DNA of 37,339 bases from Microgenomates group bacterium ADurb.Bin219 (GTDB lineage: Bacteria; Patescibacteriota; Microgenomatia; UM-FILTER-40-11), in assembly GCA_002069945.1 (NCBI GenBank), contig MWCH01000011.1, forward strand, positions 1 through 37,339, in the 5' to 3' direction. The notes under the pieces are model-generated. The model saw nothing but the letters and a program-made list of their open reading frames with translations, searched no databases and had not been told where the DNA came from. The translations under genes and the position numbers were made by a program. The number at the start of each line of letters is the position of its first letter. Positions within the stretch are counted from its first letter, which is position 1. This document shows, in pieces, positions 12,606 through 21,812 of this stretch.

Positions 12606-13544
12606 TTAGGCCGGAACTTTTACCCTAAACCTTGCCGGAATATACGGCTGTTCCGGTTGGGAATTTGCTGTCTCAAAAGACCGGCCAAATTTTTCCGCTT
12701 CTTCTTTTTTGGGGAAAAGTATTCGACGGTAGTATTCAGCCACGCGGCTATCGTTTAAGTCAAGGGGTGGAGCGCCGACAACGACCAGCCAGCGGCCGTC
12801 GCTAAGTTTTTTGATTTCCGGCTCGCCTAGGTATTTATTTGACTTGACCTGAATTTTAATTTCTTTACCCCTGGGATGAATGAAATAGTCAATGTGACCT
12901 TTGGTGTCCCGATGAGGGGAAGAAAATTCCGGGTTTAAACCGGCCTGAAGGCTTAAATTGAAAAATATCAATTCGGCCAAGGCTCCCTGGCTGAATTCTT
13001 CCAGGTGACCCTCAACCGATTGTTTTAATCTTTCAAATTTTTCCCGGTAAGTTGACGATTGGATAACCTTTTTCTCAAATTCCCTTAATTGAGGGTTATC
13101 TTTTTGTTTTTGACCAGGGTGTTTCGCTTCGTTTAACAGAGAAAGATAAAGTCCGGCAAAATTACCGGCTTCGCTTGGATTCAATTCGGAAGCCGACAAA
13201 GGAACGCAAACCCTTATTCGGTATTGCTCAAGGCAATTATAAAGAAAATTCAAGGCATTTTCCGGATCACCCGTTTTGATAATTTCAACCCCTTGTCCGA
13301 CAATTTTTTTAATTGCTCTTGAGCCGGAGTCGGCAAGGTGTTCCCGATTGCTCTCGGTTTTTTTTCTTGCGTAAGCCAGACTTGCAGCCGCCAATTCCGC
13401 GAATTGATTTATTAATTGGGGAGCTTCGGGTATTTTCGGAGATTCAATCGTTTTTACGGCCTTGGGAATTATTTGTAGGCCGCCGCCTTCGGTATAAACA
13501 GGGAAACTGACAATTTCATTTTGCCCATTGGAAGATTCGCTCAT
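12606..13544 (-). CDS. Candidate PD-(D/E)XK-type nuclease-fold protein
   Basis: 312 residues, no family recognised with certainty. The N-terminal half is helical and charged. Residues about 187-240 show a pattern like the PD-(D/E)XK core: an acidic residue in a helix (ALAELIFF), then GHIDYFI, then a strand KEIKIQVKSNK in which QVK would be the (D/E)XK variant. It is followed 10 bases later by the frameshifted 66-residue gene, so the two look like a small operon. It has a consensus promoter with ATG 6 nt after the -10, predicting a leaderless mRNA. A defence or restriction-like role would fit but is inference only. Confidence 0.6.
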   Translation of the reverse strand: MSESSNGQNEIVSFPVYTEGGGLQIIPKAVKTIESPKIPEAPQLINQFAELAAASLAYARKKTESNREHLADSGSRAIKKIVGQGVEIIKTGDPENALNFLYNCLEQYRIRVCVPLSASELNPSEAGNFAGLYLSLLNEAKHPGQKQKDNPQLREFEKKVIQSSTYREKFERLKQSVEGHLEEFSQGALAELIFFNLSLQAGLNPEFSSPHRDTKGHIDYFIHPRGKEIKIQVKSNKYLGEPEIKKLSDGRWLVVVGAPPLDLNDSRVAEYYRRILFPKKEEAEKFGRSFETANSQPEQPYIPARFRVKVPA

Positions 13545-13550
13545 TGTTTA

Positions 13551-13580
13551 AAGATAACCGTTTATTGTTTTCTTTGTCAA
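13551..13580 (-). promoter_or_regulatory. Promoter of the nuclease-like gene
   Basis: TTGACA (13580-13575), 18 bp, TATCTT (13556-13551) on the minus strand. The ATG at 13544 is 6 nt after the -10. Confidence 0.65.
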
Positions 13581-13595
13581 TTCTCTAAAAACTTT

Positions 13596-14618
13596 TTAAA
13601 GAATCAGATTTAATTTATAGCCGCAAAAGCGGCAGCTTCCGTCTTTATTGGTGTCAATTTTTTCTACTTGCCAGCCGTCCCTTTTAATGACATTTTTTTT
13701 ACATTTCGGGCAAATAGTATTTGATTGGTTATAGCCGCTGGCCGCCGCCCAAATATAAATGTGGTTTAGCCCGGCTTTTTGGCCGATAACGGCCGCTTTT
13801 TCCAATTGCTGGATTGAAGTGGCGGGAATTTTTTTAAACTCCGGATCGGGCGCCAGAGCCGGATCAAATTGAGACAAGTGCCAGGGGGTATCCGGGCCCA
13901 AATTATTTTTAATCCAGGTGGTCATTTTTGCCAGTTCGTTAGCGTTATCATTAATATCGGGGATTAATAGAGTGGTAATTTCCAAAAATATGCCTTTTTT
14001 CTTGGCGTAGGCAGCCATCTCGGGAATTTCTCCAAAAAAGGCGCCCTGTTTTTGATAAGTTTTTTCGGAAAAACCTTTAAAATCAATATTGGCAGCATCA
14101 ATTAAGCCGGCCAACTTATCAATTGTTGCCTTTGTCCAGGAGCCGTTGGTAACAAAAACCGTAAAAAGCCCTTTTTTCTTTGCCAACTTGGCGATATCAA
14201 GGACATATTCAAGCCAAATTACCGGCTCGTTAAAAGTAAAAGCAATCCCCGGACAATGGTTTTTCAAAGTAAGGTCAATAATCTCTTGGGGAGGAATAGA
14301 TTGGAAAGGGAAAGTAAGGTGGTCGGTTTTCTGGCTTTCAAACCAGTTTAAACATTGCCGGCAGCGGAAGTTGCAGCCGAAAGAGCCGGAAGAAGCAATC
14401 AAAGAACCGGGCTTGAAATGGTAAAACGGTTTTTTCTCTATCGGATCAATTTGGAAACCGGCAATCCGTCCGTAAAGAAGAGAAAACAGCCGGCCTTTTT
14501 GATTAATCCGTGTTCCGCAGTAGCCGATTTTTCCGTCGGCGATAAAGCATTTTTTTTGACAAACGCCACACCGGACTTTTTTTCCGGCCAGCTTTCGGTA
14601 AAGAAGCGCCTCCCGCAT
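13596..14618 (-). CDS. amrS: AmmeMemoRadiSam-system radical SAM enzyme
   Basis: 340 residues. The N-terminal Cys-rich segment (CGVCQKKC, then GYCG) precedes the radical SAM motif CNFRCRQC (C82, C86, C89) that holds the 4Fe-4S cluster. The linker DPIEKKPFYHFKPGS is characteristic of AmrS. A C-terminal zinc-ribbon-like pair (CPKC and CRFC) completes the usual architecture. AmrS works with AMMECR1 and Memo proteins, neither of which is in this window; its substrate is not established. It starts 15 bases after the O-antigen-ligase-like gene on the same strand and is probably co-transcribed with it. Confidence 0.88.
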   Translation of the reverse strand: MREALLYRKLAGKKVRCGVCQKKCFIADGKIGYCGTRINQKGRLFSLLYGRIAGFQIDPIEKKPFYHFKPGSLIASSGSFGCNFRCRQCLNWFESQKTDHLTFPFQSIPPQEIIDLTLKNHCPGIAFTFNEPVIWLEYVLDIAKLAKKKGLFTVFVTNGSWTKATIDKLAGLIDAANIDFKGFSEKTYQKQGAFFGEIPEMAAYAKKKGIFLEITTLLIPDINDNANELAKMTTWIKNNLGPDTPWHLSQFDPALAPDPEFKKIPATSIQQLEKAAVIGQKAGLNHIYIWAAASGYNQSNTICPKCKKNVIKRDGWQVEKIDTNKDGSCRFCGYKLNLIL

Positions 14619-14633
14619 AATTTCAAATTATTC

Positions 14634-16805
14634 TTAGTTGCCGATAATTTCCCGTAAAAGTTCCCGGCTCGGTCCGTCTTTGGGATCAAGGTATTTGAGA
14701 AGATACTCCAGTTCTTCTTTGGCCTTATCCAACCGGCCGGCTTTCTGGTAGTAAGAAGCCAAAGCATAACGGGCTTCTTTATAGTTTGGTTTAAGCTCTA
14801 TGGCCTTAAGAAAGCTGGCGATTGCCAGATCGGTTTTATCGCTAATGCCGTAAATTGTTCCCAGGTTATAGACCAGTTTTGCGTCTGTCGGGGCCAGTTT
14901 TATGGCTTGTTGAAAAGAATTAATGACCAAGGGCAAATAGTCTTTATTGATTTGAGCCAAAACATAAAGGATTTTTATTCTGCCTTTATGAAAGTTGAGA
15001 TTACCGGGACTGGTTTTAAGGGCCGTGTCCGATTGGGAGATGGCGATTTGCAATAAATTCGCGGCGCCGGAAGCATCTTTTTGTTTGAAGTAAGCAAGGG
15101 CGAGATTGGAGGCGGATTCGGCAATTTCGTTGCGGTAAACCGGTTCGTCTTTTTTTAAATCTATTGCCTTGATTAATTCTGGATAAGCCAAATCATAGCG
15201 GCCGGCCTTATTCAATTTTTCACCCTTAGCGTAATGGGCGTCGGCTGACCAGAATTTAAAAATTAAAAATAAAAAGTAAAAAGTAAAAAAGGCAAGAAAC
15301 AAAAGAGAAGTTTTTTGGATGGAGTTAAAAGGCGAGAAAGAGAATTTGGAAGTAGGTCGGGAAGACGGGGGCGAGATAGGTGTTTCTTCGGAAGATAAAA
15401 CCACGCAAAAAGCGGGGATTAAAAAGAAAAACAAGGCGACGGGAACAACGGAAAAGCCAAAAAAGTTGGTGATCAGGATAGAACACCAACCGGAAAAAAG
15501 GGCCAGAATTATTATCTCGTTATCTCGGAATCTTATTGTCTCGCCGGCTTCTTTTTTCCCGAGGAAATGGGGTAGCGAGCGAGCGGTTTGTCTAAGACTA
15601 AAAATGACAAACGAGCCGATAAAAATTAAGTAGGTTCCTAAACCAACTATTCCCGTCGTGGCCAGAAAATTAAGGTATTCGTTATGAGCTTTGTTATATA
15701 AGAAATCCCATTCGGAAACCAAATTGTGCTCTACCGGCCGGAAGTTATAATAGGAATAGGCGAACGTTTCTACTCCGGAGCCGAAGATCGGGTAATGCTT
15801 CCAGATTGCCAAAGCACCTTTCCAGACAATTTTTCTGATTTCTCCGGTTGGCGATCCGGCGTCCGGAATGACGGCCGGACTGTTTTTTTCTACCTGGTTA
15901 TTGTTTTGAGTTTGAACGGAAGCTTTCAAACTAAATTTCTTAAAAAAATCGTTTAACTGGGGGAAAGAATCAAAACCGACTTGTTTAAAAATAATTAAAA
16001 AACCGAGGTTAAAAAGCAGGAAATAAGGCCAATAATTTTTTTTCAAGTCCAATTTGTTTTTAAGATGATTTTTACCAAGCAGCAACCAGAAAAGCAAAAG
16101 ACCGGCTCCCAGGCCGAGAACACCCGATTGGGAACGGGTATAAAAAAAACAAAGGCAAAATAAAAAGTAAACGGCACCGGAAAAAACCATTTTGATTTTT
16201 CTGTTACTAGCGGGATCGTTGGTTGACCGGAAAAAAAATGCCAGACAAAGAGGGATTAAAACCGCCAAATAGGCAGCCAGCCAATTCGGTTGGCCCAGTG
16301 AAGAAAAAACCCGCGTCCGAACGTCCTGAATCCAATATTTGGCGTCAATTCCGAAATGTTCCGCGATACCGTAGGCGGCTACCGGAATAGCGGTGGCCAA
16401 GATAACCAATATTGTTTTAAAAGTGGCCCGGTAATCCAGATTGGAAACAAAGGCCCAAAATAAAAACAGATAGCAAAAAGTAGAAAGCAGGCCGCCGTGG
16501 AAACGGGAATAATAGCCCCAAAAACTGGTATGACGATCGATAGAGAAAAGTGTGGATATAAGCTGGGAAGCGAGAAAAAGAAAAAGGGGAATATCAAAAG
16601 GAGTTTTTTTGAAAATAATTTTTTTGTTGACGATCATCCGGCCGATCCAGGCACCAAGGATAATTATAGTTAGGCCGTAGACGGTCAACATCTTGTTAAA
16701 TTCAAAAAGTTCGTAATTCCAGGGAGTCAAGATTAAAGGAACAATAATGAAAAGAAAATAAAAAGAAAAGCGGATAATTTTTAGAAGTAATTTATCAATT
16801 TCCAT
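14634..16805 (-). CDS. O-antigen-ligase-like (Wzy_C) membrane protein with C-terminal TPRs
   Basis: 723 residues from the ATG at 16805; a TTG one codon earlier is not needed. About twelve membrane helices fill residues 1-500. A large outside loop has the Wzy_C-type region FGSGVETFAYSYYNFRP, then HNEYLNFLATTGIVGLG (roughly 340-395). Residues about 515-715 are a run of tetratricopeptide repeats facing the opposite side. The family joins sugar polymers to lipid or protein acceptors; WaaL-, Wzy- and PglL-like members cannot be told apart by eye. The mRNA is predicted leaderless. The gene is back-to-back with mreB, whose promoter region it shares. Confidence 0.82.
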   Translation of the reverse strand: MEIDKLLLKIIRFSFYFLFIIVPLILTPWNYELFEFNKMLTVYGLTIIILGAWIGRMIVNKKIIFKKTPFDIPLFLFLASQLISTLFSIDRHTSFWGYYSRFHGGLLSTFCYLFLFWAFVSNLDYRATFKTILVILATAIPVAAYGIAEHFGIDAKYWIQDVRTRVFSSLGQPNWLAAYLAVLIPLCLAFFFRSTNDPASNRKIKMVFSGAVYFLFCLCFFYTRSQSGVLGLGAGLLLFWLLLGKNHLKNKLDLKKNYWPYFLLFNLGFLIIFKQVGFDSFPQLNDFFKKFSLKASVQTQNNNQVEKNSPAVIPDAGSPTGEIRKIVWKGALAIWKHYPIFGSGVETFAYSYYNFRPVEHNLVSEWDFLYNKAHNEYLNFLATTGIVGLGTYLIFIGSFVIFSLRQTARSLPHFLGKKEAGETIRFRDNEIIILALFSGWCSILITNFFGFSVVPVALFFFLIPAFCVVLSSEETPISPPSSRPTSKFSFSPFNSIQKTSLLFLAFFTFYFLFLIFKFWSADAHYAKGEKLNKAGRYDLAYPELIKAIDLKKDEPVYRNEIAESASNLALAYFKQKDASGAANLLQIAISQSDTALKTSPGNLNFHKGRIKILYVLAQINKDYLPLVINSFQQAIKLAPTDAKLVYNLGTIYGISDKTDLAIASFLKAIELKPNYKEARYALASYYQKAGRLDKAKEELEYLLKYLDPKDGPSRELLREIIGN

Positions 16806-16812
16806 CAAAAAA

Positions 16813-16821
16813 ATTATAACA
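16813..16821 (-). promoter_or_regulatory. Extended -10 of the O-antigen-ligase-like gene
   Basis: TGTTATAAT on the minus strand ends 7 nt before the ATG at 16805. It is identical in sequence and spacing to the def element. Confidence 0.62.
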
Positions 16822-16836
16822 GAAAGAATTTGGTTA

Positions 16837-16845
16837 TGTTAGAAT
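16837..16845 (+). promoter_or_regulatory. mreB extended -10 promoter
   Basis: TGTTAGAAT ends 6 nt before the mreB ATG, predicting a leaderless operon transcript. The two divergent -10 elements are only 15 bp apart, so occupation by RNA polymerase may be mutually exclusive. Confidence 0.62.
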
Positions 16846-16851
16846 ATTTTT

Positions 16852-17904
16852 ATGCTGGATAGCCTGATTAATTTTTTTGCTTACGATTTGGGAATTGATT
16901 TGGGAACGGCCAACACCCGGATTTTTATTAAGGATAAAGGAGTGGTTATCCGTGAGCCTTCGGTGGTTGCCCGCCATAAAAAAAGCAAGGAAATTGTCGC
17001 TTTCGGAACCGAGGCCAGAAAAATGATCGGCCGGACGCCGGCCAATTTGGAAGTTGTCCGGCCCTTGAAAGACGGGGTTATTGCCGATTTTGACGCCACT
17101 TCGGCGATGCTTACTTACTACATTAGAAAGGTTCACGAAACCGGCCGTTTTATTCCCCGGTTGCCCAAACCGAGAGTGGTTATCAGTATCCCTTCCGGAG
17201 CGACCGAAGTAGAAAGAAAAGCGGTTCAGGATGCAGCCTTAACCGCCGGTGCCAGAAAAGCTTATTTGGTAGAAAAACCGATGGCGGCGGCGATAGGCGC
17301 CAATTTGGACGTTTTGAATTCGGCCGGAATTTTAGTCGTGGATATTGGCGGCGGGACAACGGATCTGGCTTTAATTTCCCTGGGCGGAATTGTCCAGGGA
17401 AAATCTTTAAGGCAATCCGGCGACCGGATGAACGAAGTATTGGCCAATTTTTTAAGGTTAAAATATTCATTATTGGTGGGTGAAGTGACGGCCGAGGAAA
17501 CGAAGATGGAAATCGGTTCTGCCTATTTGGCGGGTAAAAGCGAAGAAAAGAAAATGGTGGTCCGTGGCCGAAGTTTGGAAAACGGGATGCCGGTTTCTTT
17601 AAAGATTGAAGCCGGAGAGGTTCGCGAGGCCTTGTCGCCGATTATTAATCAGATTGTGATGGCGATTGCCAATCTGATTGAGGAAACGCCGCCGGAACTT
17701 TTGGGAGATATTACCCAAACCGGAATTTGTCTTTGCGGCGGCGGGGCAAAATTAACCGGGTTGGATCGTTTTATTTTTGAAACCACCAAAATTTCTGCCT
17801 GGGTAGCCGAGAAACCGGAAGATTGTGTGGTGAAGGGCTGCGGTAAATTGTTGGAAAACGAGAGATTGCTAAAAAAAGTTAAGGTAACCGGTGGCCTGAA
17901 GTGA
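16852..17904 (+). CDS. mreB: Rod-shape-determining protein MreB
   Basis: 350 residues, full length. The actin-fold nucleotide sites are intact: phosphate-1 DLGTANT (about 17-23), phosphate-2 DIGGGTTDLALIS (about 164-176) and the adenosine motif LCGGGAKLTG (about 298-307). The N-terminus (LINFFAYDLG) could be the amphipathic membrane-binding helix. MreB filaments guide lateral cell-wall synthesis with MreC, MreD and PBP2, all encoded next. First gene of the operon. Confidence 0.97.
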   Translation: MLDSLINFFAYDLGIDLGTANTRIFIKDKGVVIREPSVVARHKKSKEIVAFGTEARKMIGRTPANLEVVRPLKDGVIADFDATSAMLTYYIRKVHETGRFIPRLPKPRVVISIPSGATEVERKAVQDAALTAGARKAYLVEKPMAAAIGANLDVLNSAGILVVDIGGGTTDLALISLGGIVQGKSLRQSGDRMNEVLANFLRLKYSLLVGEVTAEETKMEIGSAYLAGKSEEKKMVVRGRSLENGMPVSLKIEAGEVREALSPIINQIVMAIANLIEETPPELLGDITQTGICLCGGGAKLTGLDRFIFETTKISAWVAEKPEDCVVKGCGKLLENERLLKKVKVTGGLK

Positions 17905-17916
17905 TAATTTAAGGAT

Positions 17917-18696
17917 ATGTTTTTGGAAAAAAAAGCAAAAAACAGAAAAATATTTTTTCTCCTGTCGCTGTTGGCGATTTTAATTATCTTGTTTGATCAT
18001 TTTCGGACTTTTTCTACGGTTAAGGGTTTTCTGGAAAGAAGTCTGGTTATCCCCGTCAGATCTTTTTTAAGAGGAGGACCACAGGCTGGTTCGGTTTCCC
18101 AAAACGGTGATTTTTCCGGCGATTGCCGGGATAAGGATCAAGAAATTTTAAAATTAGCGGCCGAGATTGCCAGTCTTAAAGAAGAAAATCTGGCGAGCCG
18201 CAAACTTTTGGGAGCACCCTTGCCCCCGAATTGGCAATATTTGCCGGCCAGGGTAATAGGCGGCCTTAATCAGGAAATAATTATTGATAAAGGGAGCAAT
18301 CAGGGAATTATTTTGGAGATGCCGGCTGTGGCGGAGGGCATTTTTTTTGGCCGGGTCAACAATGTCAGCGAAAACATGGCCAGAATAAGCCCGGTTTATT
18401 CTTCGGATTTCCGTCAGGTAGTCAAGATTATTTCAAAAGAAAGCGGGGGAATGTCGGGTAAGGGCCTTTTGTCCGGCCGGGGCTGGCAAAAAATGACAAT
18501 AGAAGAAATTTTGGCGGAAAACGAAATTAAAGAAGGCGATTTGGTTGTTTTTTCTTTATGGGAAGGCGATTTGCCGATCGGCCGGATTACGAGAGTAAAT
18601 TATCAAAAAGGTGATGTTTTTAAATCAGCCGAAGTTGAGTCCGAATTGGTTCCGGACAATTTGCAGACAATTTTTTTAATTACCGGAAAAATTTAA
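17917..18696 (+). CDS. mreC: Rod-shape-determining protein MreC
   Basis: 259 residues: one N-terminal membrane helix (about 12-30), a coiled coil (about 75-100, LAAEIASLKEENLASRKLL) and the two beta-barrel domains typical of MreC, including IIIDKGSNQGI and a second barrel around EGDLVVFS. It links cytoplasmic MreB filaments to PBP2 outside. It begins 12 bases after mreB. Confidence 0.93.
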   Translation: MFLEKKAKNRKIFFLLSLLAILIILFDHFRTFSTVKGFLERSLVIPVRSFLRGGPQAGSVSQNGDFSGDCRDKDQEILKLAAEIASLKEENLASRKLLGAPLPPNWQYLPARVIGGLNQEIIIDKGSNQGIILEMPAVAEGIFFGRVNNVSENMARISPVYSSDFRQVVKIISKESGGMSGKGLLSGRGWQKMTIEEILAENEIKEGDLVVFSLWEGDLPIGRITRVNYQKGDVFKSAEVESELVPDNLQTIFLITGKI

Positions 18697-18706
18697 TTTA
18701 AGCAAA

Positions 18707-18901
18707 ATGGAATTTGTTTTAGTTTTTACGGCCGGATTAATTTACGATTTTTTTTTCGTCGGCCGATTGGGAACTTCTTCTTTAAAATTGCTGGGGCTTG
18801 TTTTTTTATTGGAAATAATCGGGGGTAATTTTCGGTTTTGGCAAAAGGACAAAAATAACCCACCTCTTACTCGAGACAGTTTATTTATCAAGCGCCAATG
18901 A
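18707..18901 (+). CDS. mreD: Miniature MreD-like membrane protein
   Basis: Only 64 residues versus about 160 for usual MreD. The segment GLIYDFFFVGRLGTSSLKLL fits the conserved MreD pattern of G-hydrophobic-D followed by GxxxL. About two membrane helices remain (2-16 and 25-42). The position between mreC and PBP2 and the ATGA overlap with mrdA support the call. It may be a reduced MreD or a remnant. Confidence 0.65.
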   Translation: MEFVLVFTAGLIYDFFFVGRLGTSSLKLLGLVFLLEIIGGNFRFWQKDKNNPPLTRDSLFIKRQ

Positions 18902-20553
18902 AAAATAATTTGAGAGAGAAGCAATGGCTGTTAAATCTTTTTTTGGCTTTGGCGGCGATAATTTTTATTGCCCGGTTGTTTCAATTGCAGGTTATCAAAG
19001 GGAAAGACTACCAAAATTTAGCTGACAACAATCGGATTAGAAAAATTAAAATTGGCGGGCCAAGAGGAATAATATTTGATCGTCACGGAGAAATTTTGGC
19101 TAAAAATAGACCGGTTTTTAAATTGACTTCCGCTTCGGGACAATTGGGCGAAGAAAAAATAATTTCTTACGAAGAAGCGCTTGAGCTTCAGGCCAGCGGA
19201 AAAGAAGGAAGCCTTTTTTTGGATTACGGAAGAGATTATCCTCAGGCAGAGGTTTTTGGCCACGCCATCGGTTACTTGGGCGAGGTTAATCAGAAAGAAA
19301 TCGGGGAAAATCCTTGTTTACCGGGAAAAAAATATTGCTTTCGGCCGGGAATGATGGTCGGAAAGACCGGCATAGAACAATTTTATGATCAGCAGTTGCA
19401 GGGAGAGGAAGGCGGAGAGTTGATTGAAGTTAATACCGTCGGCAAAACCATTCGTCGGATTGGCCGGGTAGATCCTGTTTCCGGAAAAAATCTGGTTTTG
19501 GCTCTTGATGCGGATTTGCAAAGAATTGCCAATTCCCAAATGAACGGAAAAAAGGGAGCGGTTGTCGCTTCCAATCCCGAAACGGGCGAAATTTTGGTTT
19601 TATATTCTTCTCCTTCTTTTAACCCCAATCTGTTTTTTTCCTCTTCCGGAGACGCAATCAGCCGCTTGGTCAACGATCGGGAAAATCAGCCTCTTTTTAA
19701 CCGGGCAATCGCCGGTCTTTATCCGCCCGGCTCAACTTTTAAAATTGTGACATCGGTGGCGGGGCTGGAGGAGAAGAAAATCACCAAAAATACCCTAATC
19801 AACGATCCGGGAGTAATTTATGTCGGTTCTTATAAATATGCCAATTGGTATTTTACCGGTTATGGTCGGACCGAGGGAGAAATTAATTTGATTAAGGCGA
19901 TAAAACGGTCAACCGATACTTATTTTTACAAGCTCGGCGAGATGGTCGGGATTGAAAAATTAAATCTCTGGACGGAAAAGTTTGGTTTGGGAAAAACTTT
20001 TGGAATTGATTTGCCGGGCGAAGTCGCCGGGCTGATTCCTTCGCCAAGGTGGAAAGAAAAAGTCAAAGGCGAATCCTGGTTTTTGGGTAATACTTATCAT
20101 TATTCCATCGGCCAGGGTGATTTGGCCTTGACTCCTTTAGGAGTCAACCAAATAACTTCGGCGGTTGCCAACGCTGGAAAAATTTGCCGGCCGAGGATGT
20201 TAAAAACGGATAACGAAGACAAAGACCCCGATTGTTTGGAAGTTGGTATTAAGAAAGAAACCTTGGCCGTAATTAAAGAGGGAATGATTGAGGCTTGCTC
20301 AAGCGGCGGAACCGCCTTTCCTTTTTTTGAGTGGAACGAGAAAAATAAGAATAATCAGATTGCCTGTAAAACCGGAACGGCAGAGTATGTCGGTTCTGAA
20401 GGGAAAATCCAGACTCACGCCTGGTTTTCCGCTTTTGCCGGAGATGGGGGAAGGGGAAAGATTGCCGTTACGGTTTTGGTTGAGGCAGGCGGAGAAGGTT
20501 CTTCTGTGGCTGCCCCAATAGCGAAAGAGATATTAACAGAACACTTTAAATAA
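18898..20553 (+). CDS. mrdA: Penicillin-binding protein 2 (transpeptidase)
   Basis: 551 residues. One N-terminal membrane helix (about 12-28), a dimerisation/pedestal domain starting with RGIIFDRHG, then the transpeptidase domain. Catalytic motifs: S279-TFK-282, S338-TD-340 (the SxD form common in PBP2 rather than SxN) and K491-TGT-494. It cross-links peptidoglycan during elongation with the Mre proteins. Translation is coupled to mreD by ATGA. Confidence 0.96.
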   Translation: MKNNLREKQWLLNLFLALAAIIFIARLFQLQVIKGKDYQNLADNNRIRKIKIGGPRGIIFDRHGEILAKNRPVFKLTSASGQLGEEKIISYEEALELQASGKEGSLFLDYGRDYPQAEVFGHAIGYLGEVNQKEIGENPCLPGKKYCFRPGMMVGKTGIEQFYDQQLQGEEGGELIEVNTVGKTIRRIGRVDPVSGKNLVLALDADLQRIANSQMNGKKGAVVASNPETGEILVLYSSPSFNPNLFFSSSGDAISRLVNDRENQPLFNRAIAGLYPPGSTFKIVTSVAGLEEKKITKNTLINDPGVIYVGSYKYANWYFTGYGRTEGEINLIKAIKRSTDTYFYKLGEMVGIEKLNLWTEKFGLGKTFGIDLPGEVAGLIPSPRWKEKVKGESWFLGNTYHYSIGQGDLALTPLGVNQITSAVANAGKICRPRMLKTDNEDKDPDCLEVGIKKETLAVIKEGMIEACSSGGTAFPFFEWNEKNKNNQIACKTGTAEYVGSEGKIQTHAWFSAFAGDGGRGKIAVTVLVEAGGEGSSVAAPIAKEILTEHFK

Positions 20554-20556
20554 TTG

Positions 20557-21723
20557 ATGATTGAATTAGAAAAAGAAAAAAAATATTGGCTGGCGTTTAA
20601 TGTTTGTCAGGGTATCGGTCCTTTAAGGTTTAAGCTTTTATTGGATTATTTCGGATCGGCGGAAAAAGCCTATCGGGCAAAAGAAAGTGAATTGTTGAAA
20701 ATCGGTTTGGGAGAAAAACTGGTGGCAAAATTTGAAAACTGCAGACATAATTTTGACATAGATTCGTATTTGCTTCGGGTTTTAAAGTTAGGAATAACGC
20801 CTTTGACCTTAGAGGATAAAAATTACCCGGAACTATTAAAACAAATCCAGAATCCGCCGCCGGTTATTTATGTTAAAAGTATCTCTGGAAGTACCGGTAC
20901 CTCAGATATCGGGGAAATACTTAATCAAAAAGCGGTGGCGGTTGTGGGAACAAGATTACCGACAATTTACGGTAAAAAAGTGACGGAAATTATTGTTGAA
21001 GGATTGGTCGCCAGGGGAATAGTTATTGTTTCCGGATTGGCGCGCGGAATTGACGCGATTGCTCATCGTCAAACTTTGGTTAACCAAGGGTTGACGATTG
21101 CGGTTTTGGGTTGCGGGTTGGACAGAATGTATCCGCCCGAACATAATCAGCTGGCCCAGGAGATTATTAAAAGCGGTGGCGCGTTGGTTTCCGAGTTTCC
21201 TTTGGAAACAGAGGCGGCTCCGGGAAATTTTCCGGCCAGAAACAGAATTATCAGCGGTTTGGCATTGGGAGTAGTGGTGACCGAAGCGGCGAAAGATTCC
21301 GGATCTTTGATTACGGCTTCTCAGGCGGCGGAACAAGGCCGGGAAGTTTTTGCGGTTCCCGGGCCGATTACTTCAGCGATGTCTAAAGGAACGGCGGAGT
21401 TAATTAAAAAAGGAGCAAAATTGGTAACGGGAGTGGAAGATATTTTGGAGGAATTGAATATCAGAAACAGAGATAGAGTAAGAGTCCTTCGGCCAGCTCA
21501 GGATAAAATAAGAGACAGAAACAGGGCGGCGGCGACGGTAGAGACAACGGACGACGAAAAAAAAGTTTTGGTGGTTTTAAAAGATGAGGATTTGGAAATT
21601 GACCAAATAATCAGAAAATCCGGCCTTGACAGCGCTAAGGTCGGAGGATTACTTTCAATTATGGAAATAAAAGGGTTAATAAGAAGTTATAATGGAGTGT
21701 ATTCTTTAGGATTGATTAATTAA
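20557..21723 (+). CDS. dprA: DNA-processing protein DprA
   Basis: 388 residues from the ATG at 20557 (a TTG lies one codon earlier). N-terminal helical SAM-like region, then the Rossmann-like DprA core (about 110-295) with VVGTR, SGLARGIDAIAH, ARNRIISGLA, DSGSLITA and VPGPI. The C-terminal winged-helix (about 325-385, EDLEIDQIIRKSGL) is kept. DprA loads RecA on incoming single-stranded DNA, so natural transformation is plausible. It follows mrdA by three bases and is followed by topA, as dprA-topA are in many bacteria. Confidence 0.95.
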   Translation: MIELEKEKKYWLAFNVCQGIGPLRFKLLLDYFGSAEKAYRAKESELLKIGLGEKLVAKFENCRHNFDIDSYLLRVLKLGITPLTLEDKNYPELLKQIQNPPPVIYVKSISGSTGTSDIGEILNQKAVAVVGTRLPTIYGKKVTEIIVEGLVARGIVIVSGLARGIDAIAHRQTLVNQGLTIAVLGCGLDRMYPPEHNQLAQEIIKSGGALVSEFPLETEAAPGNFPARNRIISGLALGVVVTEAAKDSGSLITASQAAEQGREVFAVPGPITSAMSKGTAELIKKGAKLVTGVEDILEELNIRNRDRVRVLRPAQDKIRDRNRAAATVETTDDEKKVLVVLKDEDLEIDQIIRKSGLDSAKVGGLLSIMEIKGLIRSYNGVYSLGLIN

Positions 21724-21773
21724 CGGATTGAAAAATTAAAAGATTAAAGAATTAGATCTTTCTAAAAATCTCG

Positions 21774-21802
21774 TTAATTTTCTAAATTAATTAATAGATA
21801 AT
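21774..21802 (+). promoter_or_regulatory. Possible topA promoter
   Basis: TTAATT (21774-21779), 17 bp, GATAAT (21797-21802), with the ATG 10 nt downstream. Weak, but its spacing matches the other predicted short-leader promoters in the window. Confidence 0.35.
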
Positions 21803-21812
21803 TGTTTAAAGA

